Below are positions 12,101 to 24,837 of a stretch of 64,000 nucleotides of DNA, piece after piece; within the stretch, counting starts at the first letter, position 1, and every line of letters begins with the position of its first letter. Source of the stretch: Eucommia ulmoides. Lineage: Eukaryota; Streptophyta; Magnoliopsida; Garryales; Eucommiaceae. The stretch lies in NCBI GenBank assembly GCA_016647705.1, contig CM028325.1, forward strand, positions 24,885,566 to 24,949,565, read 5' to 3'. The notes under the pieces were generated by a model, which worked only from the letters and a program-made list of their open reading frames with translations, was not told the DNA's origin and made no database searches. Both the position numbers and the translations under genes were made by a program.

Positions 12101-13457
12101 ATATGAAACCAAAGTTTGATAAATATTGGGGGGTTAGAGATAAGATAAATCTTCTTCTATATGTTGTTATAGTTTTGGATCCGAGGAAAAAATTGTCTGA
12201 GCTTTAGTTTGTTTATGCGACATGTATGATGAAGTGTATGCAAATAAATTGGGAAAGTAAAAGATGCTTTGAATTGGTTGTTTGATTGTTATGCTTTTTT
12301 TGAATCATCAACTGTTGAGAATGTTTCCGGTGGTAGTACTAACGGCGTTAGTGGAATTTCAAAGAAGTTGGTCGATGTAGATGATCCCCATAAATTAATC
12401 GCTTCTCATTTTCAATTTTTTTTTTAGTGGGGAAACAATTGTTGGTGGGTAAAAATGAGGTAGAGAAATATTTGGCCGAAAATCCCGATAGTGAAAGTGA
12501 TGAAAATTTTGACATCTTAAGTTGGTGGAAGAGTAACAATAGTAGGTTTCGAGTATTGTCTCGATTAGCGAGAGATGTGTTAGTTGTACCGATTTCTACG
12601 GTTGCTTGGGAATTGGCATTTAGTACTGGGGGGCGTGTGCTTGATTTATTTTTTAGCTCTTTATCTCTATTGATGGTAGAAGCTCTTATTTGTTGTCAAA
12701 ATTGATTTCAAGCTTCTGTGCCGATTTCACTTCGAAAGGGGATGGATGACATTGAGAAGTTAGAACGAGATCTAGGTAATTTAAATTATATTGTTTTTTC
12801 ATTGTTTTTTTAATTAAATATTTCATAAGACTATAAGAGTAATATTAAATTGATTTATTCTCTGATTTTTGTATAATTGTAAGAGATTTGGATTTGGAGA
12901 TATCAAATCATTCGCATGGCTCATCTTCAACTCATGTTATTTATTTAATTTTTTTTGTTTTCTCTTATTTTTATATTATTTTAATTATAATTTATTTTTT
13001 TTAGGTAATTTCTTGAAGTTCTATATACAATATGAATTAAGGAAAATCAGAAGATGCATCGCCTCATGCTCATGGGGTTATTTGTGTTGATTACTTTATT
13101 CTGATGGTAATATTGGTTTTAAATGTTTTTTTTTTTTTAAAGTTGTGATTTTTTTTTTATTTTTTTTGAATGGTTTGTTGAGATATTGTTAAACTTTGAT
13201 TAATTTTTTGATTGGTTTTAAAGTTGAAACAAATAAATTGGGCCAGACTAACAATTTGTTTGTCCGACCCACCCCAACCCGAGTCCACCACGAAGCTCCA
13301 CCCGACTCAATACCCGCCCTATACCCAAAAACTCGAAAAAATCAGATTGAACCCATTTACCGGTCGGCTGCGGGTTGAAATTATCTGACCCGACAGACAT
13401 TGGGTTGGGTAGCGAGTTAGGCCATTTCCTGGCCTACCCGACCCGTGCACAACCCTA
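9189..13457 (+). mobile_element. hAT transposon, degenerate autonomous copy (4.27 kb)
   Basis: The ends TAGGGTTGTGCA and TGCACAACCCTA are perfect 12-bp inverted repeats, flanked by a perfect 8-bp target duplication gtagaagg (9181-9188 and 13458-13465). Subterminal regions on both sides carry many CCCGACC/GGGTCGGG motifs in opposite orientation, probable transposase-binding clusters (inference). A broken hAT transposase lies inside on the plus strand. The intact ends contrast with the decayed coding region. It inserted into the Helitron, whose sequence resumes after 13465. Confidence 0.92.
10940..12705 (+). pseudogene. hAT transposase pseudogene
   Basis: The N-terminal part (~11070-11220) encodes a BED zinc finger with VWSHFQKF, a CKYCGK cysteine pair and NLKAHLHVC. 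The middle, ~11347-12210, still reads as a hAT catalytic region across frames but has many in-frame stops, the first soon after the BED domain at ~11345. The C-terminal part (12427-12705) encodes the hATC dimerisation domain, with FDILSWWKSNNSRF, ARDVLVVPISTVA and AFSTGGRVLD. A full hAT transposase has 600-750 residues in one frame; here no frame spans more than ~150 codons, so it cannot be functional. Orientation matches the element. Confidence 0.9.
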
Positions 13458-13465
13458 GTAGAAGG

Positions 13466-15306
13466 TTTCAATCAAATATTACAGTCTTAGTGTATGCAAT
13501 AGTGCGCACTCTACTTTTGTCCTGACCCAAAGTTAGAGTTTATAGAGTCTTAAGGGAAGAACTCCTAAACCTGATAGCATTAGCAGAGTTGTTAGAGAGT
13601 ATCGAGGACGAGCAAATATGCTTAAAAACACTAGAAAATTATGAGGTTCTACTACAAATGGGCAACCAGAGTAATGGAGTTGTGCCCTAAACTGACAATT
13701 TTAAGCTACAATTAGTTTTTAACGTATTTTGTATACAAATATATATTTTTTAAATTTTATATCTAATATATATATATATATATATATAATTTTATTTTTC
13801 CCTTTTTCTTTTGTAGGGTTATCACGTCAAGTCTGTTTGTTCTCTTCGGTCGTTGAAGCTGTTTCGGCTTTCGTTCAGTTTTTATGTTGTTATTTATGTT
13901 GTTATTTTAAATTATTGACATGTGGATTGATTTTTTTTGTATTTAAATTTATATTATCTTAATGCAATGGAATTAAAGTTATATGCTTGTATCTTTATTG
14001 TTCTCTTGCTTATGTACAAGCGTCAATTAATGTGCCAATTATACAATTAAAATTTTAAATTAAAATATTTTAATTTTAGTTTAGCATTTATATTCCTCTT
14101 TGAATTCTTATAAAAATTATTATATAGATAGCTCATTTTTATTGAACATTTTACTTTTGTATCCTTGCCATGAAACTGTGATGTATTACTTTCTAAAAAA
14201 TATATTCATTTTTAATTTTTTAAGGAAAAATATTTAGCTATAGAAAAACAGAAGGTGAATGATGATAAGTCGAATGAAAATTCGACCTCAAATAATAGAG
14301 GAAAAGAAAAAATGTGCTTTACTTCAAATGGTGTGGAAGTCGGGAAGGAGAACGTCAATAGCATCGTGGTATGTATCTAATTACTAAGGTTACTTCGAGT
14401 CAATTATTTTTAAATTTTAATTATCACCGTTTTATCATCCAAACATAATCACATGTTCAATCTATAAAATATTATTTATCCCAATCTAACATCTATTATG
14501 TCACATCAACAAATTGTATAGACTAATCTTAACAATACATTAAAGATCTAAAATAAAAAATAAGGCACAAATAATAAACTAAAAAATGATAAAAGAAGAA
14601 CCAAAATATCTATTATGATAGAAACATGTCTAAGAAATATACACATTGTTTATAAATAAATCATAAACCAAATGGACAATACAGCCATAATAAAAAATGA
14701 AATTATCAAATAATTATCTTTAAACGATAATGCTAACACGTTAACCTGATCTCTGTCAGCAGCAACAAAAAATGATTCAATTGTATAGATTATTCTTAGG
14801 AACATTCCCTAACAATAACGTTTCATCTATATGATCAAATTGAGAAGAGAGCAACTAAAGAGCATGAATCAAATAACTAAAAGGAGGATGAGAGACAAAA
14901 CATCATCGATATTATAATACAATCAATTAGATAACTGATCATTATAGTTAGTTGTCATTTTAAATATATAGTTATTTATCTAATCAGATTTTGTATTTAT
15001 ACTCTTGCGTTTTGCGTGATATTGAATTGGTCGTATTCTTATTTATATTCTAGCATATTTCATGGTATTTATGGTTTCATGTAGTACTGATTTTAGTTCA
15101 TACTTTGTCACACACTCCTCCACTTTTCCTTTTCATTTATTCAATCTCCAAAATTGAAGAATCAAACCCATGTTACCACTCGATATTCAATGTTAATGTC
15201 ATATCAAAAGCTGTTCTAGCCCAACGAATGTGAAAGGAATGAGAGAGGCTTAGTCGTTCGATTCTAGAATGTTAAGAAGGTGGAACATCCCGCACAAGTG
15301 ACATTT
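13466..15306 (+). other. Helitron interior, no assignable gene
   Basis: Sequence between the hAT and the first solo LTR. It holds (AT)n at 13766-13788 and a short open stretch at ~14225-14370 with acidic and basic residues. A 'gaatgtgaaaggaatgagagaggct' block near 15230 resembles blocks at 16720 and 17120. No domain is recognised. Confidence 0.4.
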
Positions 15307-16663
15307 TGATAGGTGTGATTCACCTATCTATTTTTAAACCGAACGTATTAGTTTTTGAGTATTATTATTATAGTATTTTAATATGTTTTAATATGTTTTT
15401 ATTCTTTTTGTATTAAAACAGGTGTATGGCATGAAAAGAGATAAAAAACGGATCATAAACGACCAAATCGGATCAAGAACGGTGGAAAAACAAGCATAGG
15501 GGCAAGATTCTGAAAAGCAATCCACTGCTATGGCGTCCAGACCATCGTCGTAGTGGTCAATATGTAGAGAAGGACCAAATGTTACTGACAACCCACCAAT
15601 GAGGTGGTGAAAGAACATAATGGTCCCTGATCCCACCGCCGAGGCCGTGGCTTAACCGACATACTCACCGCCACGGTAGTGACTCTGTACATACTTTAGA
15701 TATTTATTTAGATATTTTTTAGCCCTATATCTTTCTCATCTCCTCTATTTCGGCTATAAAAGAGCTCCTAGGGTTAGAATAGGGTTGAGAGGTTTTTGGG
15801 GAATGCTCCACCAAATCTGAAGGAGAAGAATACGTTATAAAGAATGAGAAGCGATCTCGGAACGGTTTTAACACCAAATTTTCGGACTATGGCTAGTTTC
15901 TCTCGTTTCTTTCTTTATTTCTTAACTTTGGATTATAGTTTGGGCATGTTTAGCTCGTTTATCAATGTATATACGGTTAAGGCCGTTAGCTAAATGGATA
16001 TTGTCTAGGGATTATTATAATTTATGAATATGTAATTTTGAAATCGGTGTTTCACTAATAGTTGTTCTTCGTTATTTGATTGTGTTTTCCATTTCTCCTT
16101 ACTTATTATACTTGTTATGATATACTGAGAATATAAGGTCTGACACTCGGGAAAGGTAACCCTAGATTCGGATTAAGGTTTAAACACAACGTGACGATCT
16201 AATAACCCGGGAGGGAGTTAGAGAGTGTGGAATCAATGAAGTTGGGGTTAGACTCATGTGATTATGTGTTCTAAAAAATGCTAGATGGGGACTTTGGGGT
16301 TAATGTAAAGTCACATATTCATTCACTTGTCACTCGGGAGAGAGAGTGAATGAGTTTACGATATAGAGATTATCAGATAAGTTGAATATCGCTAATGTAA
16401 ACTAAACGAGATCAAACGTGTATTTGTAAACAAAGTTAATTTCTAAATAATCTATTCTCTTAAATGTCTCAAAATAGTAATCCCTAGATAATCCATTCCC
16501 TTCATTTTCTATCGCCTAGATAAAATTAGGTTATGATAATTATGATACTCGACAATATTCTCAACCAATCCCTGTGAAAACGATAACCCTTACTCTTCCC
16601 ACTCTACTAAAACTTAACCTGTACACTTTCGGTGAAAGTGGCAATGTGATTTATGCACCACCA
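15307..16663 (+). mobile_element. Solo LTR of a gypsy-like element (1357 bp)
   Basis: It starts TGATAGGTGTGATT and ends CACCACCA, and is flanked by the 5-bp duplication cattt at 15302-15306 and 16664-16668. The same sequence family forms both LTRs of the element at 32924-38463 and the inverted solo LTR at 20051-21435. A TATA box (TATAAAAG, 15755-15762) is present. With no internal region, it is best explained by LTR-LTR recombination. Its GC-rich palindrome zone (~15530-15690) is diverged from the canonical unit. Confidence 0.9.
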
Positions 16664-16668
16664 CATTT

Positions 16669-18009
16669 CAAGAACATTTAGCCCAAGCAACATGTCAAGA
16701 AGTTCCCTGGATTAATGAGATCGAAGAGAATGAGAAAGAGCTGATAGGGAGAGGGTGGTCGCTTCAATAAAGATAATCGTGAATGCTTGGAAGACAGTTA
16801 ACCATTTTTGGAAGAATCATCAGAGCCTACGCCAAAACGAAGAATGGTTACACAAGTCTCTGTGTCATCGGCAAGCACAAGTTGATATATCCCTATAATT
16901 CTCAGTGATCAAGTTACTGAGTCAGTAATGGAAAATGAAATGGATTCTACTTTCAAGCCCAATTTGACGTCCCTAGCAAATCTTACTGAAATGTTTTTGT
17001 CGACGACTTCCAACAAATACTCAACGCTAGACATTGAGCAAACAGTTGTACCTTCTGAATATATAGTAGCCAACAAAAATGTCATATCGAAACGTGTTCT
17101 AGCTCAATGAGCATGCAGAGAATGAGAGAGATTCGATCAACGAAATTTTCAGAATATTCAATATTTGGAAAGGGATCGATCACTATTGGAAGAATCATCT
17201 TAGCCTCCACTGCAATGAAGAATGATTTTACAATCATGTGGGCTATCATTGATTACAAGTCTATGTACCCCTGGAATTATGGATCTTCTTATAGATCGCA
17301 CTACTCCATCATCCATGGAGTATGAAATGAATTCTATTATTGAACCAAATTTTCCTTTTCCACACAATCTTACTGAAACGTTTGATACCGTGGCTCCGAA
17401 TGAATGCTCAGTGCTCAAAGTTGAGGAACCAATTGTATTGCTTGATATAAGGTATTACACTAATTCATTATTTATGTTATAAGTATCAATGTTTAAAAGC
17501 GCTAGATGTATAAAATTTAATACTTGCCAGCTATAGGTCAACTTCAACAAGTCAACACTTTACCGAGAATCAAGTTACTGATCGTGTAGAAAATTCATCT
17601 ATTGACGCTAGGATGGATACAAATTTGATTCCTCATTCTCTCGGTATAATTGACGATGCATTCCCTTCTCCATGCAGTAATTCAGAGCATTTTATTTACA
17701 CAAACCTAAATTAAAGTCCGGCAATAGCAGTTGAAGAACCAATTCTACCTTTTTGGGAGTATATGGTGAGTTTATTTTTCATCTTATTCATCTAATTAAA
17801 TACGTCATTCACATATATGGTGTTAACATATATATAATAACTTTGTTATTCATCAAATGTAGGCCTCCAAATACTACCAACGAGGAGTTTTACGATAATG
17901 AAGATATTGACGAGGTGAACAATCCATCTGCTAACTGTGATGTTCATGCAAGTTCAAATCGACACTTGCTTGGTATAGTGAATATCATATACTCTCATTG
18001 TTTTATGTT
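16669..18009 (+). other. Degenerate 5' coding part of the Helitron, unassigned
   Basis: Several short frames (16928-17110, 17222-17482, 17753-18016) lie between the solo LTR and recognisable Helitron protein. They contain repeated themes such as 'caatcttactgaaa' and 'gaagaaccaatt', suggesting internal duplication. They precede the Helitron-like N-terminal domain, but I recognise no domain in them. Confidence 0.4.
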
Positions 18010-20050
18010 ACACTAGATTAATGAGAGATTAACAAAATCATCTGAACGACGTTCTCTTTTTGGTACATGTTGCTTACAAGGAAATGTTAGACTTATACTA
18101 CTTTTCACATCTCTTCCATAAATTAAAGCGCTATATGATGGTAATGATGACATATCAAAATTATTTCGACGTTATTCAAGAGAGTACAATGCAAGCAACA
18201 CTTTTACAAACCTTGGTGCCAGATTGGATACAAGGCTACTTTCTAGAAGAGGCCCAACAACATTTACTATACATGGAGAATTGCGTCATTAGACATGAGC
18301 ATTAATCCCAAAACTGGGACAAGATGCCATTTATTCTCAATTATACATCTACGATCCTGATTTCGCTTTTAGCATAAAAAGCCATAGAAATCCTCATTTG
18401 AGATTGGATGTTTTGCAAACTATTCAAGATACATTGTTGTAATATAATGCATTTGTAGATAAATTTCGTCAAATTTTGGTGATTTTAAATCAATTGGATT
18501 TAGAAGAACAAATGTTGCCTGCTTTTCTTCACTAAACTACATCTACCGATCGTTGGGATATAATATGTCGACGACGGATGAGGTGGCCATCATATTACCG
18601 AGGGATGGAACTGAGACCAACGGAATGAGAGATGTTGTTCTAAATTTGAGGGGGCAATAAACTAATGCAAATTAATGAATGTCATCCAACTTATCTACAA
18701 TTGCATTACGTTTTGTTATTCTCCTTTAGTGAGCTTGGATGAGAGTCTGAATTTAGATAGTGGAATGTAATTCACAGTTAACACACAAACGCTCGACTCA
18801 CTCAAATGCAATTTTATAACTACCGTATGTTTGAAAGGCTGACAGAGTATTCGACAATTTTAAGGGATGGAAAATTATTTCAAGAGTTCTTGGTAGATGC
18901 TTGGGCTACGACTGAGCAAAATAGGTTGAATTACTTTATGCAACATCAACCAAATCTTCATAGTGAACTCTATCAAAGTCTTATTGATGTAGCATTAGAT
19001 GGGATAGAACTTAATCAAATAGGTCAACGAATGATTTTGCCATTATCTTTTATTGCTAGTCCGAGACATATGTTTGAAATCTTTCAAGATTCAATGGCTA
19101 TAATGCGATACCACTATTACCCCAACGTGTTTCTTACCATGACTGTGAATCCAAGTTAGATATAAATCACTGAAGATTTATTGCCACATCAAAAACCAAC
19201 TGACTGTCCAGACTTAATTGCTCGTGTTTTCGAGTTAAAAAGAAGTGCTCTAATAAAAGAGATTGAAAAACACTCAAGTATTTGGAAAAAAAATTTGCCC
19301 ACGTTTTTACAATTGAGTACCAGAAACGAGGTCTACCGCACATGCACTTACTTATATTTCTTCATAATTCAAACAAAATTCGAACATGCAACCAAGTAGC
19401 TATAATAGTTTGTGCTAAATTTCTAAATCTAAATGAAGAACCAGAACTTTTCGTGATCATAAAAAAATGCATGGTTCATGGACCATGTGGCACTTGAAAT
19501 CATCAAGCCCCATGCATGGAGAACGACAGATACACTAAGAGATATCCATGAGATTTCGCGGAGTATACAACAATGGATCAAGAAGGATATTCCATTTACC
19601 GTCGTCGTGATAATGACAAAGTTTATACTATGAGGGGGTAACAAGTTGATAATAGAAACATCATCCCATACAATTAGTACATTTTCAAGATGTTCAACTG
19701 TCATATTAACATTGAAATATGCGCTGGAATTAGGTATGTCAAATATATCCACAAATATATATATAAAGGAGGTGATATGAAGACATTGATTTTGGGAATT
19801 ATAGATGAGATCAAGCAATATCTTAATGCAAGATACATTGGACGGCCTGAGGCGGCCTGGCGATTGTTGAGTTTTCCTTTGCACAATGAAAATCTAACAA
19901 TTGTTCGATTGGCGCTTCATTTGCCTGGAATGCATCAGGTTATCTTCAATCCTACTGAAATAATGGAGTCTATCATTTATCGAGTTTAGTCACAAAAGTC
20001 GACTCTGACAAAATTTTATACATATTGTGATGCACATGCTTCTACAAGTG

Positions 20051-21435
20051 TGGTGACGCGTAATTAACATATGCCACTTTCACTGCAAGTGTACGAGTCA
20101 AGGTTTACTATAGATGAGGAGAGTAAGGGTATCGTGTTCGCAGGGATTGGTTAAGATTATTATCGAGTACCGTAATTGTCATAACCTAATTTTATATAGG
20201 CGATAAAAATGTGTTTAATTAATAAATACTGATACTGAGTTAATTAATCTAATTATACTAATATTACTATGAGATGATTAAGGGAAGTAGATTGCCTAGG
20301 GATTAACTTCATTTACTTAAATATGTTTGATTTCGTTTTAGTTTACGTTAACGGCATTCAACTTATCCGACAATCTCGGTTCGTAAACTCACTCGCCACC
20401 TCTCCCGAGTATAAGATGAGTGAATATGTGACTTCATGTCAACGAAGAAGTCCCCATCAACGTCGTAACGACACTACGTCACATGAGTCTCACTCCAACA
20501 TTATTGATTGCACACTTTCCAACTTCCTCCCAGATTATTTGATTATCACGTTGTGTTTAACCTAGTCCGAATTCAAGGTTACCTCTCCTGAATATCAAAT
20601 CCCAATTTCTCACTATATCATAACAAGCATAATAATCATGACAAACTGATAAATACAATCGAATTTATAAAGAACAACCATTAACGAAACACAAACTCAA
20701 ACAAACAACATTTTCATAAATATTATTAATCCCTAAGACAATCCATGTTTAGCTAATGGTCATAATCGTATATACAATGAATAACGAGCTAAACATGCTC
20801 AAACCATAGTCCGAAGTTAAGAAATAAAGAAAGAAACGAGAGAAACTAACCGTAGTCCGAAGATTTGACGCTAACAAAACTTCGTGATCGCTTCTCCTTC
20901 TTCGCAACGTGTTCTTCTCCTTCGAATTTGGTTGAGCTCCCCAAAATCCTCTCAAAATATGCCTTTAATATCTTATGAGGTCTAATAGCTAAAAATGGAG
21001 AGGAGATGAGAAGAAATAGGGAACAAAATATCCTCAAATATCAAAATAATATCTAATTCTGTGTGCAGAGTGATCGCCGCGGCGATGGGTATGTCGGTTT
21101 GATCTTCGCTGCAGCGGTAGAGGAAGTGGTGGAATTAGGAACCTCTCTATAGTTTTATCGCCGCGGCGGTGAACTTCCAGCAGTTTTAGGTGCCTTTCTA
21201 CATATTCACCACTGCGGCGGTGGGTTACTTTTCAAAATATTGCATTCATGCTTGTTTTTTCACCATTCTTCCACCGTTCTTGATCCGATTTTATCGTTAT
21301 TGATCCGCTTTCATCCCTTTTCACTCCACATACCTGATTTATACAAAAAAGAATAAAAACGTATTAAAATATAATAAACATTCTAAAAAACTAACAAGTT
21401 CGATTTGGAAATAGATAGGTAAATTACACCTATCA
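20051..21435 (-). mobile_element. Solo LTR, same family, inverted (1385 bp)
   Basis: Reading the minus strand it starts TGATAGGTGTAATTTACC at 21435 and ends GGCATATGTTAATT...CACCA at 20051. The flanks are aagtg (20046-20050) and acgtg (21436-21440), a 5-bp duplication with one mismatch. It splits the Helitron protein exactly between residues normally adjacent. Its palindrome zone (21070-21230) has 'tcgccgcggcga' and 'ctgcagcggt' type units. Confidence 0.88.
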
Positions 21436-22689
21436 ACGTGCATATACTTATCAAGAATTTCTCCAGCATTTTGTTTGGAATAAAACTGAAAATTTTTGGA
21501 AACCCCGACAAAAGGGATTTGCCATCAGCATAATATATTTTGCGTCTTCCAATTCAGGCGAATGATTTTATTTACGTCTACTATTGATCGTAGTCAAAGA
21601 GCGAGCCACAATCGTTTAGGTGTTTACACATTGTTAACAATGTTAAACATGTAACGTTCAAAGTCGCATGTGTAGCAAGAGGACTATTGGAAGATGATGG
21701 TGAATGTATACAATATCTTCGAGAGACGTCTATTATGAGTATTGGATATCAACCGAGAATATTATTTTGTGTTATTCTTAAGCAATGTTCCCCTGTAAAT
21801 CCATGTGAATTGTGGGATCAATTTTCGATGCATATATGTGATGATCTCCCACACAAACTTCGCAGGTTGTTTTCGATACCTGTGCTAAGCGAGGCATAGA
21901 TTAAATACTATGGTTTGTATCTTTTGAATCAACTACTTCAAAAATCAAGTAAGAGCTTAGCAGACGTTTCGTCAATTCCACAACTTATCCAAAATTGGAA
22001 TATGGTAGTGGGTAATAGATTGATATGTGAACATCGTCAAATGCAAAGTGAAGTGCAACAAAAGAATGTGTAGTGTAATATTAATCGTCTCAATGAAGGC
22101 CAACTTGTTGCGTACGAAAAAATCACTTCATCGGTGTTCGGAGATCTAGGAAAAATATTATTTTTGAATAGTGATACTGGTACAGGAAAGGCGTTTCTAT
22201 ATAATACCATAGCAGCAAAATGCCATAGCCTCAGTCATATTTTCATTATTGTGACATCGTCCGATATTGTATTGCATCTCTACTACTTAAAGAAGGTCGA
22301 ACTACACATTCTACGTTCCGTATTCCTCTGTACATTCTTGATAATTCAATTTGTCATTTCAGTAAATAATCGTTGCATTCCAAATTGTTTAGAGAGACAA
22401 AATTAATTATTTGGGACGAAATTTCGATGCAACATAAGTACTGTGTTGAGTCCGTGGATCGCACGCTATGAGATATTTGCGATAATCCAATCCATTCGGG
22501 GGTATCACGGTCATTCTTGGAGGATACTTTCGATAAATTCTACCTATCATACCTAAAGGTGTCCGTCAACAAATTATGGCAGCGTCGTTAAGACGTTCGT
22601 TCATTTGGAATGATATACATATCTTGACTTTGAATTTAAACATGTGCTTAAATATTAGCAACATTAAAAATTCAAAGTTTTCAAGATAT

Positions 22690-23566
22690 TTACTTCAGAT
22701 AATATTTCATTTAAACATCTTTTAGCATTCTTTCATTTGCATATATTACTTATATATGCCTTGAGAGTAAATTATTCATTTACATTTGTTTTTTGGGTTT
22801 TTTAATATGGTCCCCAAGGCCCACCTACGTATTAGTGTTATCCCCTAATAACAATATACATTTAAAATAAACCCTATTAGCTGCCGTGACTTTTACTATA
22901 GGAGAAGATGCGCGTAAAGAGAGGTTGTTTTGGAAGCTAATTTTTGTGAGAAAGCTTCAGTTGAAATTTAGAAACTACCATTCGAAGATGCCTAGAAATT
23001 ATTCCACAGCAATAATCTCGGCGCAATGTTCTTCTCCTACCTAGAGCATCCATTTGCGTTGGTGCAAACATCGTCGCCGTAGCTGTTGATTCCGGGAGCC
23101 GTCACGTTTGGGCTTGTCTATTGGGGTTGATCCCCAATTAATTGCTCACTTCTTGTTCTGATTGTACCTATGCAACACCGTCGTCTACCCTGCTACCGTT
23201 GTCCCCGGCGTTATTTTTTACCAGCGCAATGGTCAAACCAGAAATTAGAAAATCTAGGGTTACCCACTTGATTTCTTTACAATTTAGGGCATGAGAAATA
23301 GAAATGGAAAGTTTAATCTCTTCCATTTTCATTATTTGCTGTTTGAATTCCTTGGATATTTCCATATGTAGCTTGATGCTTGTTTCCAAAAACACCTAGA
23401 TGGTTCTTCCATTTCTAATCGCGCGTGAGGTGTTGTACATGTAATTTTGGGGTTTTCTCAAAATATAAATAAATGATTGGGTTTTTAGTTGTTTGGGGTT
23501 GTCTATTGGGGCCCATACAAATATCTAATGTGAAAATGAGTGTTTGATTACAAATTTATTATTTTT
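22690..23566. other. Non-homologous segment interrupting the Helitron helicase
   Basis: Helicase similarity stops near 22690 (after LTLNLNMCL) and resumes at ~23567 just after 'aaatag' (VQLPSTIH, FSIYPHLG). The ~880 bases between show no helicase similarity. They may be an intron or a decayed insertion; no target duplication or inverted repeat is clear. Confidence 0.4.
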
Positions 23567-24837
23567 TTTAAATAGGTTGGCAGTGATCTGCGTAAAATCG
23601 TACAACTGCCATCAACCATACACAAGTGTCGTAATGTGGTCGAACAAATATTTTCAATTTATCCACATCTAGGTACACCCGGTGTTGTTATCCCTACATT
23701 TTTAACCGAACGTTCTATCATTTCTGCAAGAAATGACGATGTCAGTACTATTAATTTGGTCACTTTAAATATTTTTTCCTGGAGAATTGATCACATATCT
23801 TGCTGCGGACAAAATATCTAAAGATGATAGAGTTGATCGTTAAATTACAAATCGTTATCCTAATGAGTATTTGAATTCCTTAGATCCTACAAGATTACTT
23901 CTGTTCAAGTTAGATTTGAAAATTAAATGTACAATCATTTTACTGAGAAATATCGCACAAAATGATGGACTTTGTAATGACACATGATTAATGGTTGTCA
24001 GGTGCTCTTCACGTGTAATAGAAGCTCTAATATTAACAGGGGATAAAGCATAAAATTTGACATTCATTCCGAGAATATCCTTGATGTCGTCATCTTCCAA
24101 ATTTCCTTTTCAAATAACAATGCGTCAGTTTCTAATTCGTTTGGCATATGCAATAACGATAAATAAATTACAAGGGCAATCAGTGAAATTTGTTGGAGTT
24201 AATTTGACTATACCAGGTTTTAGTCACGGTTAATTATACGTGACCCTATTAAGGTGTACATCATTTAATCGATTAAGTGTGCTTTTCCTCGAATATGGAT
24301 CTCTATCCACAACAGATATTGTTTATCCTAAAGTATTATTATAACTGTAATTGACTCAATTGATGTAACATTTAAAGTTCTATTGAAAAATGTTAAATTA
24401 TTATATATTAGTTGTTTATTTTTGTTTGATTTTTGGGACATCCTATTCTAGCAATGTAGTGGGTGACTTTTAATATAAGATTTAAATGTTATTAGATTAT
24501 TGATGTTTAATTGTTAAATGAAATATGTGCATAATAGTTGTCTTGATTGTTAGTTATTATAGATGTTATAATAAAATAGATACTGCATATTTTGCGCATG
24601 TGTTTTCAGGCACGAGTTATACACTAATATATAATAAATCAGGACTGGAATAAACACAGACTAATACATAACTTATTGACAAAAACACAACACTTGATTG
24701 CATGTAAAATGCCCCCAAAACTGTGTATCTGCACTATCAAAATAAACACAGAAACTGATGAGTTAAAGAAATTAGCCAACTAATCCAATCCTTATCAAGT
24801 TGTATTTATTTATTATTATTATTTTTTTTTTGTAGGT

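Larger units (their letters stand above)
18010..24344 (+). pseudogene. Helitron Rep/helicase pseudogene, interrupted by a solo LTR
   Basis: Across shifted frames the order of a plant Helitron protein is kept. The Helitron-like N-terminal domain is at ~18060-18540 (QLYIYDPDF at ~18340). The Rep upstream part is at 18806-19160 (MAIMRYHYYPNVFLTMTVNP). The HUH motif GLPHMHLLI is at ~19330, IIKKCMVHGPCGT at ~19460-19497, and the tyrosine motif KYIHKYIYKGGD at ~19740-19775. After the solo LTR (20051-21435), frames resume with AYTYQEFLQHFVWN, GLLEDDGECIQYL, a helicase Walker A (SDTGTGKAFLYNTI, ~22170) and, at the C-terminus, [13 protein letters not shown] (~24160) and a terminal stop at 24342. Numerous stops and shifts make it non-functional. 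Helitron Rep nicks and joins ssDNA, and the helicase unwinds it during rolling-circle transposition. Confidence 0.9.
5386..24627 (+). mobile_element. Decayed autonomous-type Helitron with nested insertions (~19.2 kb)
   Basis: The proposed 5' end is TCTATCTTTATAATAAATCA, directly after an A. The proposed 3' end is 'cacgagttatacactaa' (CTAA fits the CTRR rule), directly before a T, as expected for insertion between A and T. Between them, plus-strand remnants of the Helitron Rep (HUH)/helicase protein run from ~18010 to 24344. Removing the nested hAT (9189-13457) and two solo LTRs (15307-16663, 20051-21435) leaves ~12.2 kb, within the range of autonomous plant Helitrons. The 5' 4 kb (5386-9188) is T-rich and intron-like, with a 274-bp tandem repeat. 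Between 13466 and 18000 lie degenerate open stretches containing several diverged 'gagaatgagagaga' blocks (15230, 16720, 17120), possibly from the basic N-terminal part of Helitron proteins. The 3' hairpin is weak, so the ends are inferred. Confidence 0.6.
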
